NCBI GenBank assembly: GCA_964344775.1
Contig: CAYFOO010000022.1
Location: forward strand, 1 to 20,999
DNA length: 20,999 bases
Direction of reading: 5' to 3'
DNA from: CAYFMH01 sp964344775
GTDB taxonomy: Bacteria; Patescibacteriota; Gracilibacteria; UBA4473
Numbering within the stretch: position 1 is the first letter of the stretch; every line of letters begins with the position of its first letter. Below, in pieces: positions 13,718 through 20,784 of the stretch. Position numbers and translations under genes: made by a program. A model generated the notes under the pieces. The model was not told the origin of the DNA, did no database searches, and saw nothing but the letters and a program-made list of their open reading frames with translations.

Positions 13718-13749
13718 AAGCCGCCCCGTGCAAAAGTGCGGGGCGGCTT
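13718..13749 (+). terminator. Large GC hairpin after the GC-rich gene, terminator-like without a T-run
   Basis: AAGCCGCCCCG (13718-13728) pairs perfectly with CGGGGCGGCTT (13739-13749). Two wobbles and one C-G pair extend the stem to an AAAA loop, 14 pairs in all. Only two T follow, so classical intrinsic termination is doubtful, though the stem could still block 3' decay or pause polymerase. Confidence 0.6.
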
Positions 13750-13773
13750 CAACCTGTCCAAAAATCAAGAAAT

Positions 13774-13802
13774 TTGCTTTTTTTGCTTTTTTGTGATATA
13801 AT
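13774..13802 (+). promoter_or_regulatory. Promoter of the 13830-14837 gene
   Basis: TTGCTT (13774-13779), a 17-base spacer and a perfect TATAAT (13797-13802) with the TGA extension. The start would be near 13809, leaving a 21-base leader with no Shine-Dalgarno. Confidence 0.7.
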
Positions 13803-13829
13803 AATTAGATAAGTATTATTTTTATCACC

Positions 13830-14837
13830 ATGAAAAATTTATATCACCTCGGCATCCAAAAAAATACAAGATTTCTCTTCAAAGAAGCTTGTGAAGTGGA
13901 AAGTTCAACTCCAGAAATCTCTGCAGAGACTGCTCTGGATCTCCTCGGATTGAACCTGGATCAGGAAGTCACGCCCCCCCTCAAACGAAAAGAGAGGATC
14001 TGGAAAAAACTAAAAGTAGCCACCCTCGGGACGGTAAAAATGCTCGGAAAGGAAATCGACAAAGACTGGGACCGATGGAACAAAATGGACCGTGTGTTAG
14101 ACCTAGATATCCGAGGTGACTCTGAAGCCGATATCAATGGATACAATGAAAGAGTAAAACTCGCTAAATGGCTTATCGAAGCGGCGAAAAAATTTGCCAA
14201 TGAAGATGATAATAAAACCCTCGAACAACTCGTAGAAGAATTAGCTATAAAAAAAGGAATGCAAAATGAACGAAAAGAATGTGCTCCCACTCCGGTAGCC
14301 CCAGAAGTAGTAGAAAAAATGGGAGTCAGCTTTTTTCCTCCACAGTATGAACGCCTCCACTCCACAGAAAAAAGAGATGAGAAGCAAATACTTCTCGGAA
14401 AAGACCAAAAAAGCATCGGAAAAGCCTTCTTTCTAGCACTAAATGGAGGATCTGACTACGGAGATGATTGGGAAAAAATGCTCGAAAAAGCAAAAAGTGA
14501 CAGAGATGGAGCATTGGAAAAATTAAAATCAGTTCTTCCTGACACCCTCTACGTCGTATCTAGTCTGGACATAGGTGCTGGCGGACGATTGACGATCCGG
14601 AATGAAAAAGGGAAAGCCCTGGATGCAGAACATAAATGGCAATTTGACGGTGGAGAATATTCTCCCAAGTTGAGCCTCATAAAAAGACCAAATGGAGATC
14701 CTGATGTAGTTATCGGAAAAAACGGAAACGCCATGGTGCGGGTAAAAGGTATCGCCATGAGCCGAAAAACAGGAGAAGAAAAAGAAATAACCGGCTATGT
14801 GAGTATTTTTTACTTGGATACCAAAAAATCTGACTAA
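13830..14837 (+). CDS. Unknown 335-residue soluble protein
   Basis: I do not recognise a family. There is no signal peptide or membrane helix. The first 150 residues are helix-rich and charged, with a basic patch KRKERIWKKLKVA near 52 to 64. A Pro/Val linker lies at about 151-165. The segment 170-240 is again helical. From about 240 to the end, alternating hydrophobic residues with GAGGRLTIRNEKGK, NGNAMVRVKGIA and GYVSIFYLD suggest a beta-rich C-terminal domain. Its stop codon overlaps the stop of the convergent lipoprotein gene by four bases. It has a strong promoter and no Shine-Dalgarno, like most AT-rich genes here. Confidence 0.85.
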   Translation: MKNLYHLGIQKNTRFLFKEACEVESSTPEISAETALDLLGLNLDQEVTPPLKRKERIWKKLKVATLGTVKMLGKEIDKDWDRWNKMDRVLDLDIRGDSEADINGYNERVKLAKWLIEAAKKFANEDDNKTLEQLVEELAIKKGMQNERKECAPTPVAPEVVEKMGVSFFPPQYERLHSTEKRDEKQILLGKDQKSIGKAFFLALNGGSDYGDDWEKMLEKAKSDRDGALEKLKSVLPDTLYVVSSLDIGAGGRLTIRNEKGKALDAEHKWQFDGGEYSPKLSLIKRPNGDPDVVIGKNGNAMVRVKGIAMSRKTGEEKEITGYVSIFYLDTKKSD

Positions 14838-16192
14838 AAAACTGACTCTTCCATTTCTTTTTCTCGCCGCCTCTGAAGTAAATACAGGGCCTCTTCTTTC
14901 GTGATCTGCCCAGAAGCAATCCGGAATTTCAGATTATTAAAAAATACTTTTTCTGCCCGCCGGAATTTCTGAATTTTTTCGAAGTTTTTGTCCCTGAGTT
15001 CCGTGTATTTTTCAAAATAACTCCAAAACTTCTGTGCTAGTCGAGAATCTTGCCGGCTCAAAATCACATATCGCCGTTTATTATCTTCTGTTTGTCGCTC
15101 GACTCGATGCTGATAGAGTACCTCCTGCCAATCCCTGGAAGCGATATCCCCACTTTTTATCTTCTGCTTTATTTCTTTTTTAAAAGCATCTCGAGCTTTC
15201 AACCGCTCTTTGATGAGTTTTATCCGCTTCTTTTTCGTTTTTCCGACAGAAGCACTCAGTGACTCAATCTCCGTAATTCCCTCAGAAATCAAGGCTTGCA
15301 TGATCCGATAGTCTCGACGAAGCTCTCGCATACGAGGCCAGACTTTTTCCGGACTCGCACCGGCCCATACCATTCCCAGAGCTTTTTGTAGATTCCTTTT
15401 TTGTCGTTCAAGAATCATCTTCCTTTCTCCTTCGTCTATATTCGCCACCTTTAATTCTGCTTCCAAATCCCCCATTTCTGCTCGATAACGATCTATTTTG
15501 GCTTCCCCAAATTTTTCCCGATCTACTTCTAGAGGTATCCCTTTCAAAGTTTTTCCCGAAAGCAAAAACTCCTCTACGTTTGTCTGTACGTCCAGATTGA
15601 TAAAAAACGCTTCATTTTTGATCGCTTCTAGTACTTCTACGATTGATTCTTCGATATTTTGAAAAAGTTCGTCCAAGTGTTCATTTGTTTTCTTAATCTG
15701 ATATTCCTCTTCATCATTCGCGAGATCCACGATTTCGTCCAAATCATTTATCAACACCTCCAAAACCACCTGCACCTCCTCCAGAGTCGCATCGATCAAA
15801 TCCAGATTGTACCCTTTTTCCGCCTCTTCTACCGCCAACTCTACATCGAGCTCTATCTCTGCGAGAAATTCTTCTACCGTACTCTCATCTAAATCCTCCT
15901 GAGCATAGGCTGTAGGAAGTGCCCCAGGAAATCGAGGAACATCTATTTTTTCTAATTCTAATTTCTGACGCAGCTTTTCTTTTGCTTTTTCTGCTCGGTA
16001 CAAATAATCAAACACTTTCTGAGGAATGCTCCCTTCAGTGATAATCTTAATCGTCTTTCGATTTTTTTCCGCTTTCAAAAAAGCCTCTAAATTCTCTTTT
16101 TGATCTGTTTTTCCCTGTGAAACTGGCTCAAAAACCTCCTCCTGGCACCCCACCAGGAAAAAACAAAGAATAATCATCAAAAAAGCTCTCAT
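14834..16192 (-). CDS. Unknown acidic/helical lipoprotein
   Basis: The 452-residue protein begins with a lipoprotein signal: hydrophobic 4-15 and lipobox LVGC with Cys16, so it should be membrane-anchored on the outside. The mature part is almost entirely helical. A very acidic stretch (about 97-200, rich in E, D, V and L) gives way to a basic coiled-coil-rich half (about 215-450) with repeated K/R/E heptads and two similar short motifs, KIKSGDIASRDWQEVLYQ and RIASGQITKEEALYLLQ, which may be two copies of one helical unit. I do not recognise a named family. It has its own promoter with a leader of about 13 bases, and ends tail-to-tail with the 13830 gene. Confidence 0.88.
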   Translation of the reverse strand: MRAFLMIILCFFLVGCQEEVFEPVSQGKTDQKENLEAFLKAEKNRKTIKIITEGSIPQKVFDYLYRAEKAKEKLRQKLELEKIDVPRFPGALPTAYAQEDLDESTVEEFLAEIELDVELAVEEAEKGYNLDLIDATLEEVQVVLEVLINDLDEIVDLANDEEEYQIKKTNEHLDELFQNIEESIVEVLEAIKNEAFFINLDVQTNVEEFLLSGKTLKGIPLEVDREKFGEAKIDRYRAEMGDLEAELKVANIDEGERKMILERQKRNLQKALGMVWAGASPEKVWPRMRELRRDYRIMQALISEGITEIESLSASVGKTKKKRIKLIKERLKARDAFKKEIKQKIKSGDIASRDWQEVLYQHRVERQTEDNKRRYVILSRQDSRLAQKFWSYFEKYTELRDKNFEKIQKFRRAEKVFFNNLKFRIASGQITKEEALYLLQRRREKEMEESVF

Positions 16193-16210
16193 AAAATGTT
16201 TGTTGCCTAA

Positions 16211-16237
16211 ATTTTAACACGTCCAACAATAAATCAA
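16211..16237 (-). promoter_or_regulatory. Candidate promoter of the lipoprotein gene
   Basis: On the minus strand TTGATT (16237-16232), a 15-base spacer and TAAAAT (16216-16211) with an upstream TGT extension. The start would be near 16205, about 13 bases before the ATG at 16192. Confidence 0.4.
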
Positions 16238-16293
16238 AAATGAACTGGAAACGTGCCAATGATAATGTCTCTACAAATTCATTTTTAATTTTT

Positions 16294-16321
16294 CCTTCTT
16301 ACTTCTGCCTTCTTACTTCTT
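16294..16321. repeat. Two tandem 14-bp units
   Basis: CCTTCTTACTTCTG (16294-16307) is followed at once by CCTTCTTACTTCTT (16308-16321), just downstream of ribH. One mismatch in 14. The rest of the 16193-16329 gap holds only the lipoprotein promoter. Confidence 0.7.
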
Positions 16322-16329
16322 AAATTCTA

Positions 16330-16728
16330 TTATTTATTTTCTAACAATTCCACCATCTCCAAAGCCGTCAGTGCATACTCTGCCCCTAGATGCCGCCTTT
16401 CCCACGCGAGTGAAAAATCCGGCGAAGCGATCACTCCCTGCACCACCGGAATCCCCTCATCCAGGGCTACTCGAGTCAAACCGTTTGTAGCACTCTCTAG
16501 TACGCATTCGTAGTGATCTGTATCCCCTTTTATCACACACCCCAGAGCGATGGCCGCTTTGTACTTCCCTGTTTGTAAAAATTGTTGCACGACAATCGGT
16601 AGTTCTACTGCTCCGGGTACGTGGATAACTTTATACTTTTTTCCTGTTTTTTTGAGCACTTCCACTGCAGAATGTTCGAGGTGCTTGGTAATACGAGAAT
16701 TGAATTGGGCGACAACGATGAGGATCAT
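16330..16728 (-). CDS. ribH: 6,7-dimethyl-8-ribityllumazine synthase
   Basis: Condenses the pyrimidine intermediate with dihydroxybutanone phosphate in riboflavin synthesis; family members assemble into pentamers or 60-mer shells. Motifs are VVAQFNSRIT near the N terminus (the usual A-R-F-N), VPGAVELP, GCVIKGDTDHYECV with the catalytic His, and SATNGLTRVALDEGIPVVQGVI. From the ATG at 16728 it is 132 residues, shorter than the usual 140 to 160 and lacking about 10 N-terminal residues. The frame stays open to ATGs at 16809 and 16842, but those overlap the upstream gene. The start is therefore uncertain. No other rib gene is in the window. Confidence 0.88.
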   Translation of the reverse strand: MILIVVAQFNSRITKHLEHSAVEVLKKTGKKYKVIHVPGAVELPIVVQQFLQTGKYKAAIALGCVIKGDTDHYECVLESATNGLTRVALDEGIPVVQGVIASPDFSLAWERRHLGAEYALTALEMVELLENK

Positions 16729-16771
16729 TTCGGGAGTAAATGTAGAGAAAAATGAGGAGAGATACAAGGGG

Positions 16772-17473
16772 CTACTCTTTTCTCCCTTTTTTCCACACAA
16801 ATACTCCATTTTTGCTTTCTTCAATTCTGTCTTGTTCCCCACCCTGTTCCAATTCTCGAAAAAAATTATCTATCCCCTGCTCCTGACGATCTATGTCACC
16901 AATCACGGTATCATCTCCACAATACGGACAACAGGCGGTTTCCGATACATCTTCTTCTTCGACAAAAGTCGTCACCTCAGAAGCAGAGAAAAGACGTTCA
17001 CAGTTATAACAGCCTGCCATCTCACTCTGCTCGATAAATTCTCTATTCCCCATCGACAAGGCTTCCAAAACAGCAAACTGCTCACTTGCTTCGGCCATGA
17101 CTTCCATCGCCATTTTTAGCGTTTCCAAATCGTTGGCCAAATCAATTTTTCCACCAGAATCTCCGGCCAGAGCATCTGCTTCACAGCAGGGACAGAGCCC
17201 CTTTTCTACGATCTGATCGTCAAACTCATCGACCGTATAGTTTTTTACATCTTCGGATGGGAAAATTTCTAAACAAGAATAACAGCCCACCATTTGGCTG
17301 TTTTCAATTTGATCTCGTGATCCGCAGAAAAAACCCATGTCGTCTTCTAGAACAATTTCTGTCCCGAGGACCTGATCGACTCGAGAAGTTGTCTGAGAAA
17401 AATCCACTTGTATCACATTGTCTGTTTGCCCCAGAATCTGGGACAAAAAATCTGGTTTTTCTGGGTTTTTCAT
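16772..17473 (-). CDS. Protein with a duplicated GCYxC...CPxC zinc-ribbon domain
   Basis: The 233 residues hold two copies of one domain. Copy 1 (about 52-105): RDQIENSQMVGCYSC, then FPSEDV and CPCC, with Cys64, 67, 94 and 97. Copy 2 (about 143-193): NREFIEQSEMAGCYNC, then FSASEV and CPYCGDDTVIGD, with Cys155, 158, 182 and 185. This pattern (R-E-x-I-x-x-S, GCxxC, F-x-x-SE-V/I, CPxCG-x-D-x-VIGD) is one I know from small hypothetical or immunity-like proteins that normally have a single copy. Copy 2 is nearer that form; copy 1 has lost the GIDSVIGD-like end. The N-terminal 45 residues are unrelated. No signal peptide. It lies 31 bases after the LRR-like gene and just before ribH, in one orientation. 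Confidence 0.85.
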   Translation of the reverse strand: MKNPEKPDFLSQILGQTDNVIQVDFSQTTSRVDQVLGTEIVLEDDMGFFCGSRDQIENSQMVGCYSCLEIFPSEDVKNYTVDEFDDQIVEKGLCPCCEADALAGDSGGKIDLANDLETLKMAMEVMAEASEQFAVLEALSMGNREFIEQSEMAGCYNCERLFSASEVTTFVEEEDVSETACCPYCGDDTVIGDIDRQEQGIDNFFRELEQGGEQDRIEESKNGVFVWKKGRKE

Positions 17474-17503
17474 AATTTAAAAAAGTTAAATTAAAAATTA
17501 TTT

Positions 17504-19057
17504 TTAAGAGGATTTGTAAGCCTCAATCCTAGCCTGGATCTTGTCTGAAACATTTAGATCTCCCTCAAACTTAGCCAAAAATCCAATCCCTGTATCAGAA
17601 ATATTTTTTAATCCTTTGAGACAAAGAATCGGCGTATCTGACCATCTCCCCTGGAATTTAGAAAGATGTTCTGTCGCTTCATCAGAAAGTGTCTCGACAG
17701 CATTAAAAGAAAGTGATTCCACTCGAGATTTTGAAAAACTTTCGGCTGCTGTCGGAGAAAGAAATCTTAGATTATCTAAAACAATACTATCTCCATTGAA
17801 CTTCGAGAAAATATCGGCTACTGCTCCAGAAATACACTCCATATCAAGTTTGAGATCACAAGCATTTAATCTATTAAACCCTTCAAGAATTCCTTGTGCT
17901 TTTTCTTCAGAAATTTCTGATCCCTCTTCTTCGTCAATTTCATATTCTTCATTTATGGGAAATAAAATTTGAGCCATATAGTTTTTTTCTTCCTCTGTAA
18001 GCACTTCTAAATCTTCAGTTTCACAGCTCCCCCCATACCTTGCTGAAAAATAAAGACCTTTAAGCGTTATCGATGCCCCAACAAAACTGCTATTATTCTG
18101 TCCATATTCTCCTGAATGATAAGCATAAATCTCAAATTTCCCACTCGGCAAAACGACGCCTGTAATTTCGATATACCCTGAATGGTGCTCAGCACTCCCC
18201 AAATCAAGAGACTCTCCCGGATTTAATACTTCTCCAAGAACTTCCGAAATAAAATCTGGTGAAAAACTGTTATTTAAAACGTCTAAAAAACCTACAATAT
18301 GTAATGCATCACTTTTTATAAATCCTACTAATTCTTCTTTCGTTGGGTCACCAGCAACCTCAAAAAAACTACTATTCCTCTGATTTTGATTTGAAGGAGA
18401 TAAAATCTCATGAGCTTCAATAACAAATTTGGGTCTCTCTTCATCTATAGTCAACGTAGAACAGTTCCCTGTCTCTCTATCTTTTGGATAAACAAACGGA
18501 ATCACCCTGCAAAAACGAGCCTTCCCATAACAATCAAAATACCCTTTGGAAACAACTAACTGCCCTTTCCCATATTTCCCCTCATAGGCCTCCTGAATAA
18601 TTTCTTTTAGCCTGCCCTGAATAGCTTCTTCCGTTTTTCTCCCCATATCATCCAGAGATTCCCTCTCAAGAAGAAAAAGATAATCAAGTCCCCGATCATC
18701 TTTTCGGAAAGGTTTTACATTTATAGAATTACTTACTAAAGATGGCCGATCAAAGGCTACTTCATCCAAATACGCTTTTCTCGCTTCTGGATCATTTATA
18801 CCAAAATGATCCAATAAAACCTGAGCAGATTCTGATAAAACATTTCGTAATGCTCTTTGGCGAATACGCGATGAAAGTTCATTTATTTTCCTTTTCTGTC
18901 TTTCCAAATTTGTCAAAACAGGATCAAATTTTTCTTGTAATTCTGTGATGACGAATTCACCCTCTGGAACTACTTCATCATTTTCAAGAAACAAAAATCG
19001 ATCTTTTTTTTCTTTTTGATTAAATGCCGTAACCGATAAATTTTTTAAGGTTTTCAT
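17504..19057 (-). CDS. Large unknown protein ending in five leucine-rich-like repeats
   Basis: The 517-residue protein has no signal peptide. Residues 30-75 include a coiled-coil-like basic helix; about 80-360 is a mixed, unrecognised globular region with several Cys. An acidic stretch (about 376-390, EEYEIDEEEGSEI) precedes about five units of 23 to 30 residues at 400-517. Units have the shape D-x-L-x-L-x-x-L-x-x-L-S-x-x-A-x-x-x-x-S-K-F-x-G, for example VETLSDEATEHLSKFQG and LKNISDTGIGFLAKFEG. That spacing resembles the LSDEAAxxLAKxxG repeats of planctomycete and chlamydial LRR-type proteins, suggesting a protein-binding surface. It is co-oriented with its neighbours, with gaps of about 30 bases. 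The leader TTTTTAACTTTTTAAAACC lacks Shine-Dalgarno. Confidence 0.87.
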   Translation of the reverse strand: MKTLKNLSVTAFNQKEKKDRFLFLENDEVVPEGEFVITELQEKFDPVLTNLERQKRKINELSSRIRQRALRNVLSESAQVLLDHFGINDPEARKAYLDEVAFDRPSLVSNSINVKPFRKDDRGLDYLFLLERESLDDMGRKTEEAIQGRLKEIIQEAYEGKYGKGQLVVSKGYFDCYGKARFCRVIPFVYPKDRETGNCSTLTIDEERPKFVIEAHEILSPSNQNQRNSSFFEVAGDPTKEELVGFIKSDALHIVGFLDVLNNSFSPDFISEVLGEVLNPGESLDLGSAEHHSGYIEITGVVLPSGKFEIYAYHSGEYGQNNSSFVGASITLKGLYFSARYGGSCETEDLEVLTEEEKNYMAQILFPINEEYEIDEEEGSEISEEKAQGILEGFNRLNACDLKLDMECISGAVADIFSKFNGDSIVLDNLRFLSPTAAESFSKSRVESLSFNAVETLSDEATEHLSKFQGRWSDTPILCLKGLKNISDTGIGFLAKFEGDLNVSDKIQARIEAYKSS

Positions 19058-19092
19058 GGTTTTAAAAAGTTAAAAATTAGAAATTAAAAGTT

Positions 19093-19590
19093 TTATTTTT
19101 TGTGTTGGTATAAGCTAGCTCTATAAGCCATAAAAGCTGCTTCAAAATTCAAACGAAATTGTTTGTTCTCAGGATCTTTTTCAAGCTTCTTGGAATAATG
19201 ATCCATCTCTCCACTCAGAGTCTGAGAAGTCGCTAAATCAAATTCAGTTTTTTCAGATTTTAATCCACCAAAAACAACCTGATGGCGAAGTTTTTTTTGA
19301 AGTTCACAAAGACTTATTAGCAAGGAAAAATTTCCTTCTCTAAGTAAGTCATACAAATGACTATGAGCCGTAACTTCTAATTCCGCATATCCTGCCGCCA
19401 CTTTTTCTAAGCGATCTCCCGACCTGATTGTAGAGCTGACTTGCTCTACCACAATCGTGACAATTTTTTCAGGCTGGCCAGAATATTGCTCTTGCGCCGC
19501 ATCGAGGATGGGGCCTCCTTGTGCTTCTGCCAGGGGAGCGGTCGCGAGTCCCAAGGCCAGTGCCGTCACCGGTAAATTCAATTTTTTCAT
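19093..19590 (-). CDS. Small exported protein of unknown function
   Basis: The 165 residues begin with a clear signal peptide (KK at 2-3, hydrophobic core 6-18, AEA cleavage site before Gln24). The mature 142-residue part is predicted all-helical and charged, with a single Cys in LISLCELQKKL. Unknown family. It is probably the first gene of the minus-strand run 19590-16330, with gaps of 35, 30 and 43 bases to the following genes. The AU-rich leader ends in CTAA before the ATG and has no Shine-Dalgarno. Confidence 0.82.
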   Translation of the reverse strand: MKKLNLPVTALALGLATAPLAEAQGGPILDAAQEQYSGQPEKIVTIVVEQVSSTIRSGDRLEKVAAGYAELEVTAHSHLYDLLREGNFSLLISLCELQKKLRHQVVFGGLKSEKTEFDLATSQTLSGEMDHYSKKLEKDPENKQFRLNFEAAFMAYRASLYQHKK

Positions 19591-19831
19591 TTAGAAAAAG
19601 GTTTAAAAAATAAGTCCTCAAAAGAACAAGAACGGTTTTATTTTTATTTTTTGGCTTTACACACCGGCACCATTCTCCTGATCTGAGGAAATCAAGAATC
19701 AGACTGCCCACCGGATTCGATGAACAGACTTTTCTTGATGAAAAAAGAGTGGGGATTTAATAACGCAGTCCCCATACTGCGGAAATTGGGAAAGCTTAGA
19801 TTGCATTGCTACATCTAGCTTCCACACATCT
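19591..19831. other. Intergenic region with two mutually exclusive hairpins
   Basis: I see no gene here. TGGGGA (19750-19755) can pair with TCCCCA (19769-19774), while CGCAGT (19764-19769) can pair with ACTGCG (19776-19781). The two stems overlap, so only one can form. An 8-bp inverted pair ATCAAGAA/TTCTTGAT lies further upstream (about 19690 and 19731). The segment probably holds the promoter of the 19590 gene and the 3' end of the 19832 gene, but I cannot point to convincing boxes. Confidence 0.4.
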
Positions 19832-20209
19832 TTAAGGCCTCGAGAAATATGCTGCATAAGCAGCACGGAACTTTTGTTCCTCTTCTACTTCCTCCTCGGT
19901 TATAGTTCCTCCTGAAGATCCAAGCACTCGCAAAAGTCCTTCTCCCCACCACTCATCACACAGGCAAAATCCATATTTTTCCGCGAACACCTGAAGACGG
20001 TCTTTCGCATCCAGTGGAATTTCCTTCCCCTTTTGAGGATTTTCAAAGATATCTCCGGCGATTTCCTGCAGGTGAACGATAATCCTTGAAGATAAGGCGA
20101 TCGAATCAGTATCAGGAATTTCTGAATCCCGATATTCAAACTCGATCAACTCAGCATAGTTGATGATCCCGGCCTCGATGAGCAAGACGAATTCCTGTTG
20201 ATCAATCAT
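19832..20209 (-). CDS. Unknown acidic 125-residue protein
   Basis: No recognised family, signal peptide or membrane helix. It is acidic and mostly helical, with FCLCDEWWGEGLLRVLG (about 81-97) as the most distinctive part and a final TEEEVEEEQKFRAAYAAYF helix. Its ATG overlaps the TGA of the upstream gene by eight bases, so translation is probably coupled to the 20202-20414 gene and no separate Shine-Dalgarno is needed. G+C appears intermediate between the AT-rich genes and the GC-richer genes upstream. Confidence 0.75.
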   Translation of the reverse strand: MIDQQEFVLLIEAGIINYAELIEFEYRDSEIPDTDSIALSSRIIVHLQEIAGDIFENPQKGKEIPLDAKDRLQVFAEKYGFCLCDEWWGEGLLRVLGSSGGTITEEEVEEEQKFRAAYAAYFSRP

Positions 20210-20414
20210 TTCCTGGATCCTTTCCTACTGTTATCCCACGATTGGGAAGTGATGAAGCATCGGCAGGCTCGACCTTGGTCGCAACCGATACTCGTTCTAT
20301 ATCTTGTCTCTCAAGCTCCGCAAGGTATTCACGACCTTCAGGACTCCTCTCGATAATCCTATGAAGCTTGTCCATAAGAAAATTCAACGCTTCATTTCCA
20401 GAATACGAAGGCAT
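20202..20414 (-). CDS. Small unknown 70-residue protein
   Basis: Starts at the ATG at 20414 because an AGGAG site sits eight bases upstream; the frame is open further upstream but that extension reads as non-coding (a hairpin and an AT-rich stretch). The protein MPSYSGNEALNFLMDKL... is an amphipathic helix-rich N-terminal half (about 8-45) with a polar, probably disordered tail. Unknown function. G+C is about 52% in the part I counted, above the surroundings. It overlaps the next gene by eight bases. Confidence 0.7.
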   Translation of the reverse strand: MPSYSGNEALNFLMDKLHRIIERSPEGREYLAELERQDIERVSVATKVEPADASSLPNRGITVGKDPGND

Positions 20415-20422
20415 GGTAACTT

Positions 20423-20427
20423 CTCCT
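20423..20427 (-). promoter_or_regulatory. Shine-Dalgarno site fixing the 20414 start
   Basis: AGGAG on the minus strand, eight bases before the ATG at 20414. It decides the short start over the longer open frame. Confidence 0.75.
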
Positions 20428-20453
20428 GTTTTCCAAGCATTAACCAAAAGAGA

Positions 20454-20487
20454 ATCTGCACCCCAATTGCGGAATGGGGGAACAGAT
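20454..20487 (-). promoter_or_regulatory. Hairpin in the leader of the 20202-20414 gene
   Basis: ATCTG (20454-20458) pairs with CAGAT (20483-20487) and CCCC (20461-20464) with GGGG within 20476-20480, separated by a two-by-two internal loop. The central TTGCGGAAT recalls CTGCGGAAAT at 19777-19786. The hairpin lies 40 to 73 bases before the start codon. Function unknown. Confidence 0.45.
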
Positions 20488-20522
20488 GCCTGCTGATTAA
20501 AAATAAATTTAAAAAATGAGTG

Positions 20523-20551
20523 GGAGCGTCGGCCAAAAGACCAAACGCTCC
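20523..20551 (-). terminator. Terminator of the 20573-20779 gene
   Basis: On the minus strand GGAGCGT (20551-20545) pairs with ACGCTCC (20529-20523), with an inner GGTC/GGCC partial stem around TTTT. Six T (20516-20511) follow after a five-base gap. It is 22 bases beyond the stop codon. Confidence 0.6.
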
Positions 20552-20572
20552 TGAGTCGAGGGTGATGCAGAT

Positions 20573-20779
20573 CTAGATGAACTGCAGTAACCACTCTGCA
20601 TCCGCGAACATCCCCAAAGCCATGAGTTTGTCGAAGATACGCTCTGGTTCCAGCAGGAACGCCTTCAGGAGGTGCACCCTACGATCACCGAGAGTTTCTT
20701 TTTGGGGAGTTTTTGCCAGACGAGAACCATTGGCAAAATCTTCCACGTACCACTTTCCGTTCTGTTTGAAGATACCCAT
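20573..20779 (-). CDS. Small unknown 68-residue protein with strong ribosome site
   Basis: The protein begins MGIFKQNGKWYVEDFANGSRLAKTP, a beta-hairpin-like start that recalls the Arm-type N terminus of tyrosine recombinases (K-x-N-G-K-W-Y-V), but no recombinase catalytic part follows, so the likeness may be superficial. The rest is a helical segment (LLKAFLLEPERIFDKLMALGMFADAEWLLQF). AAGGAGG (20791-20785) lies five bases before the ATG, near ideal. G+C is about 53% in the lines I counted. It has its own terminator, so it seems an independent gene, of the same class as 13259-13657. Confidence 0.75.
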   Translation of the reverse strand: MGIFKQNGKWYVEDFANGSRLAKTPQKETLGDRRVHLLKAFLLEPERIFDKLMALGMFADAEWLLQFI

Positions 20780-20784
20780 GGCAC

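Noticed and set aside
13681..13749. Integron attC-like site after the GC-rich gene
   Set aside because: A GTCCAAC is present but there is no partner GTTRRRY core in the right place and no second cassette or integrase.
13098..13812. Long open frames in other frames and on the minus strand over 13076-13812
   Set aside because: High G+C removes stop codons. Only the 13259 frame has a Shine-Dalgarno, a hydrophobic signal-like N terminus and a GC-ending third codon position.
16729..16842. Longer ribH start at 16842 or 16809
   Set aside because: Both overlap the end of the upstream zinc-ribbon gene and add a sequence unlike other RibH proteins. The 16728 start is preferred, although it leaves a short N terminus, so this is not certain.
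20573..20779. Tyrosine recombinase or integrase fragment
   Set aside because: Only a short K-x-N-G-K-W-Y-V start recalls the Arm domain; there is no catalytic Arg/His/Tyr region and the gene has its own Shine-Dalgarno and terminator.
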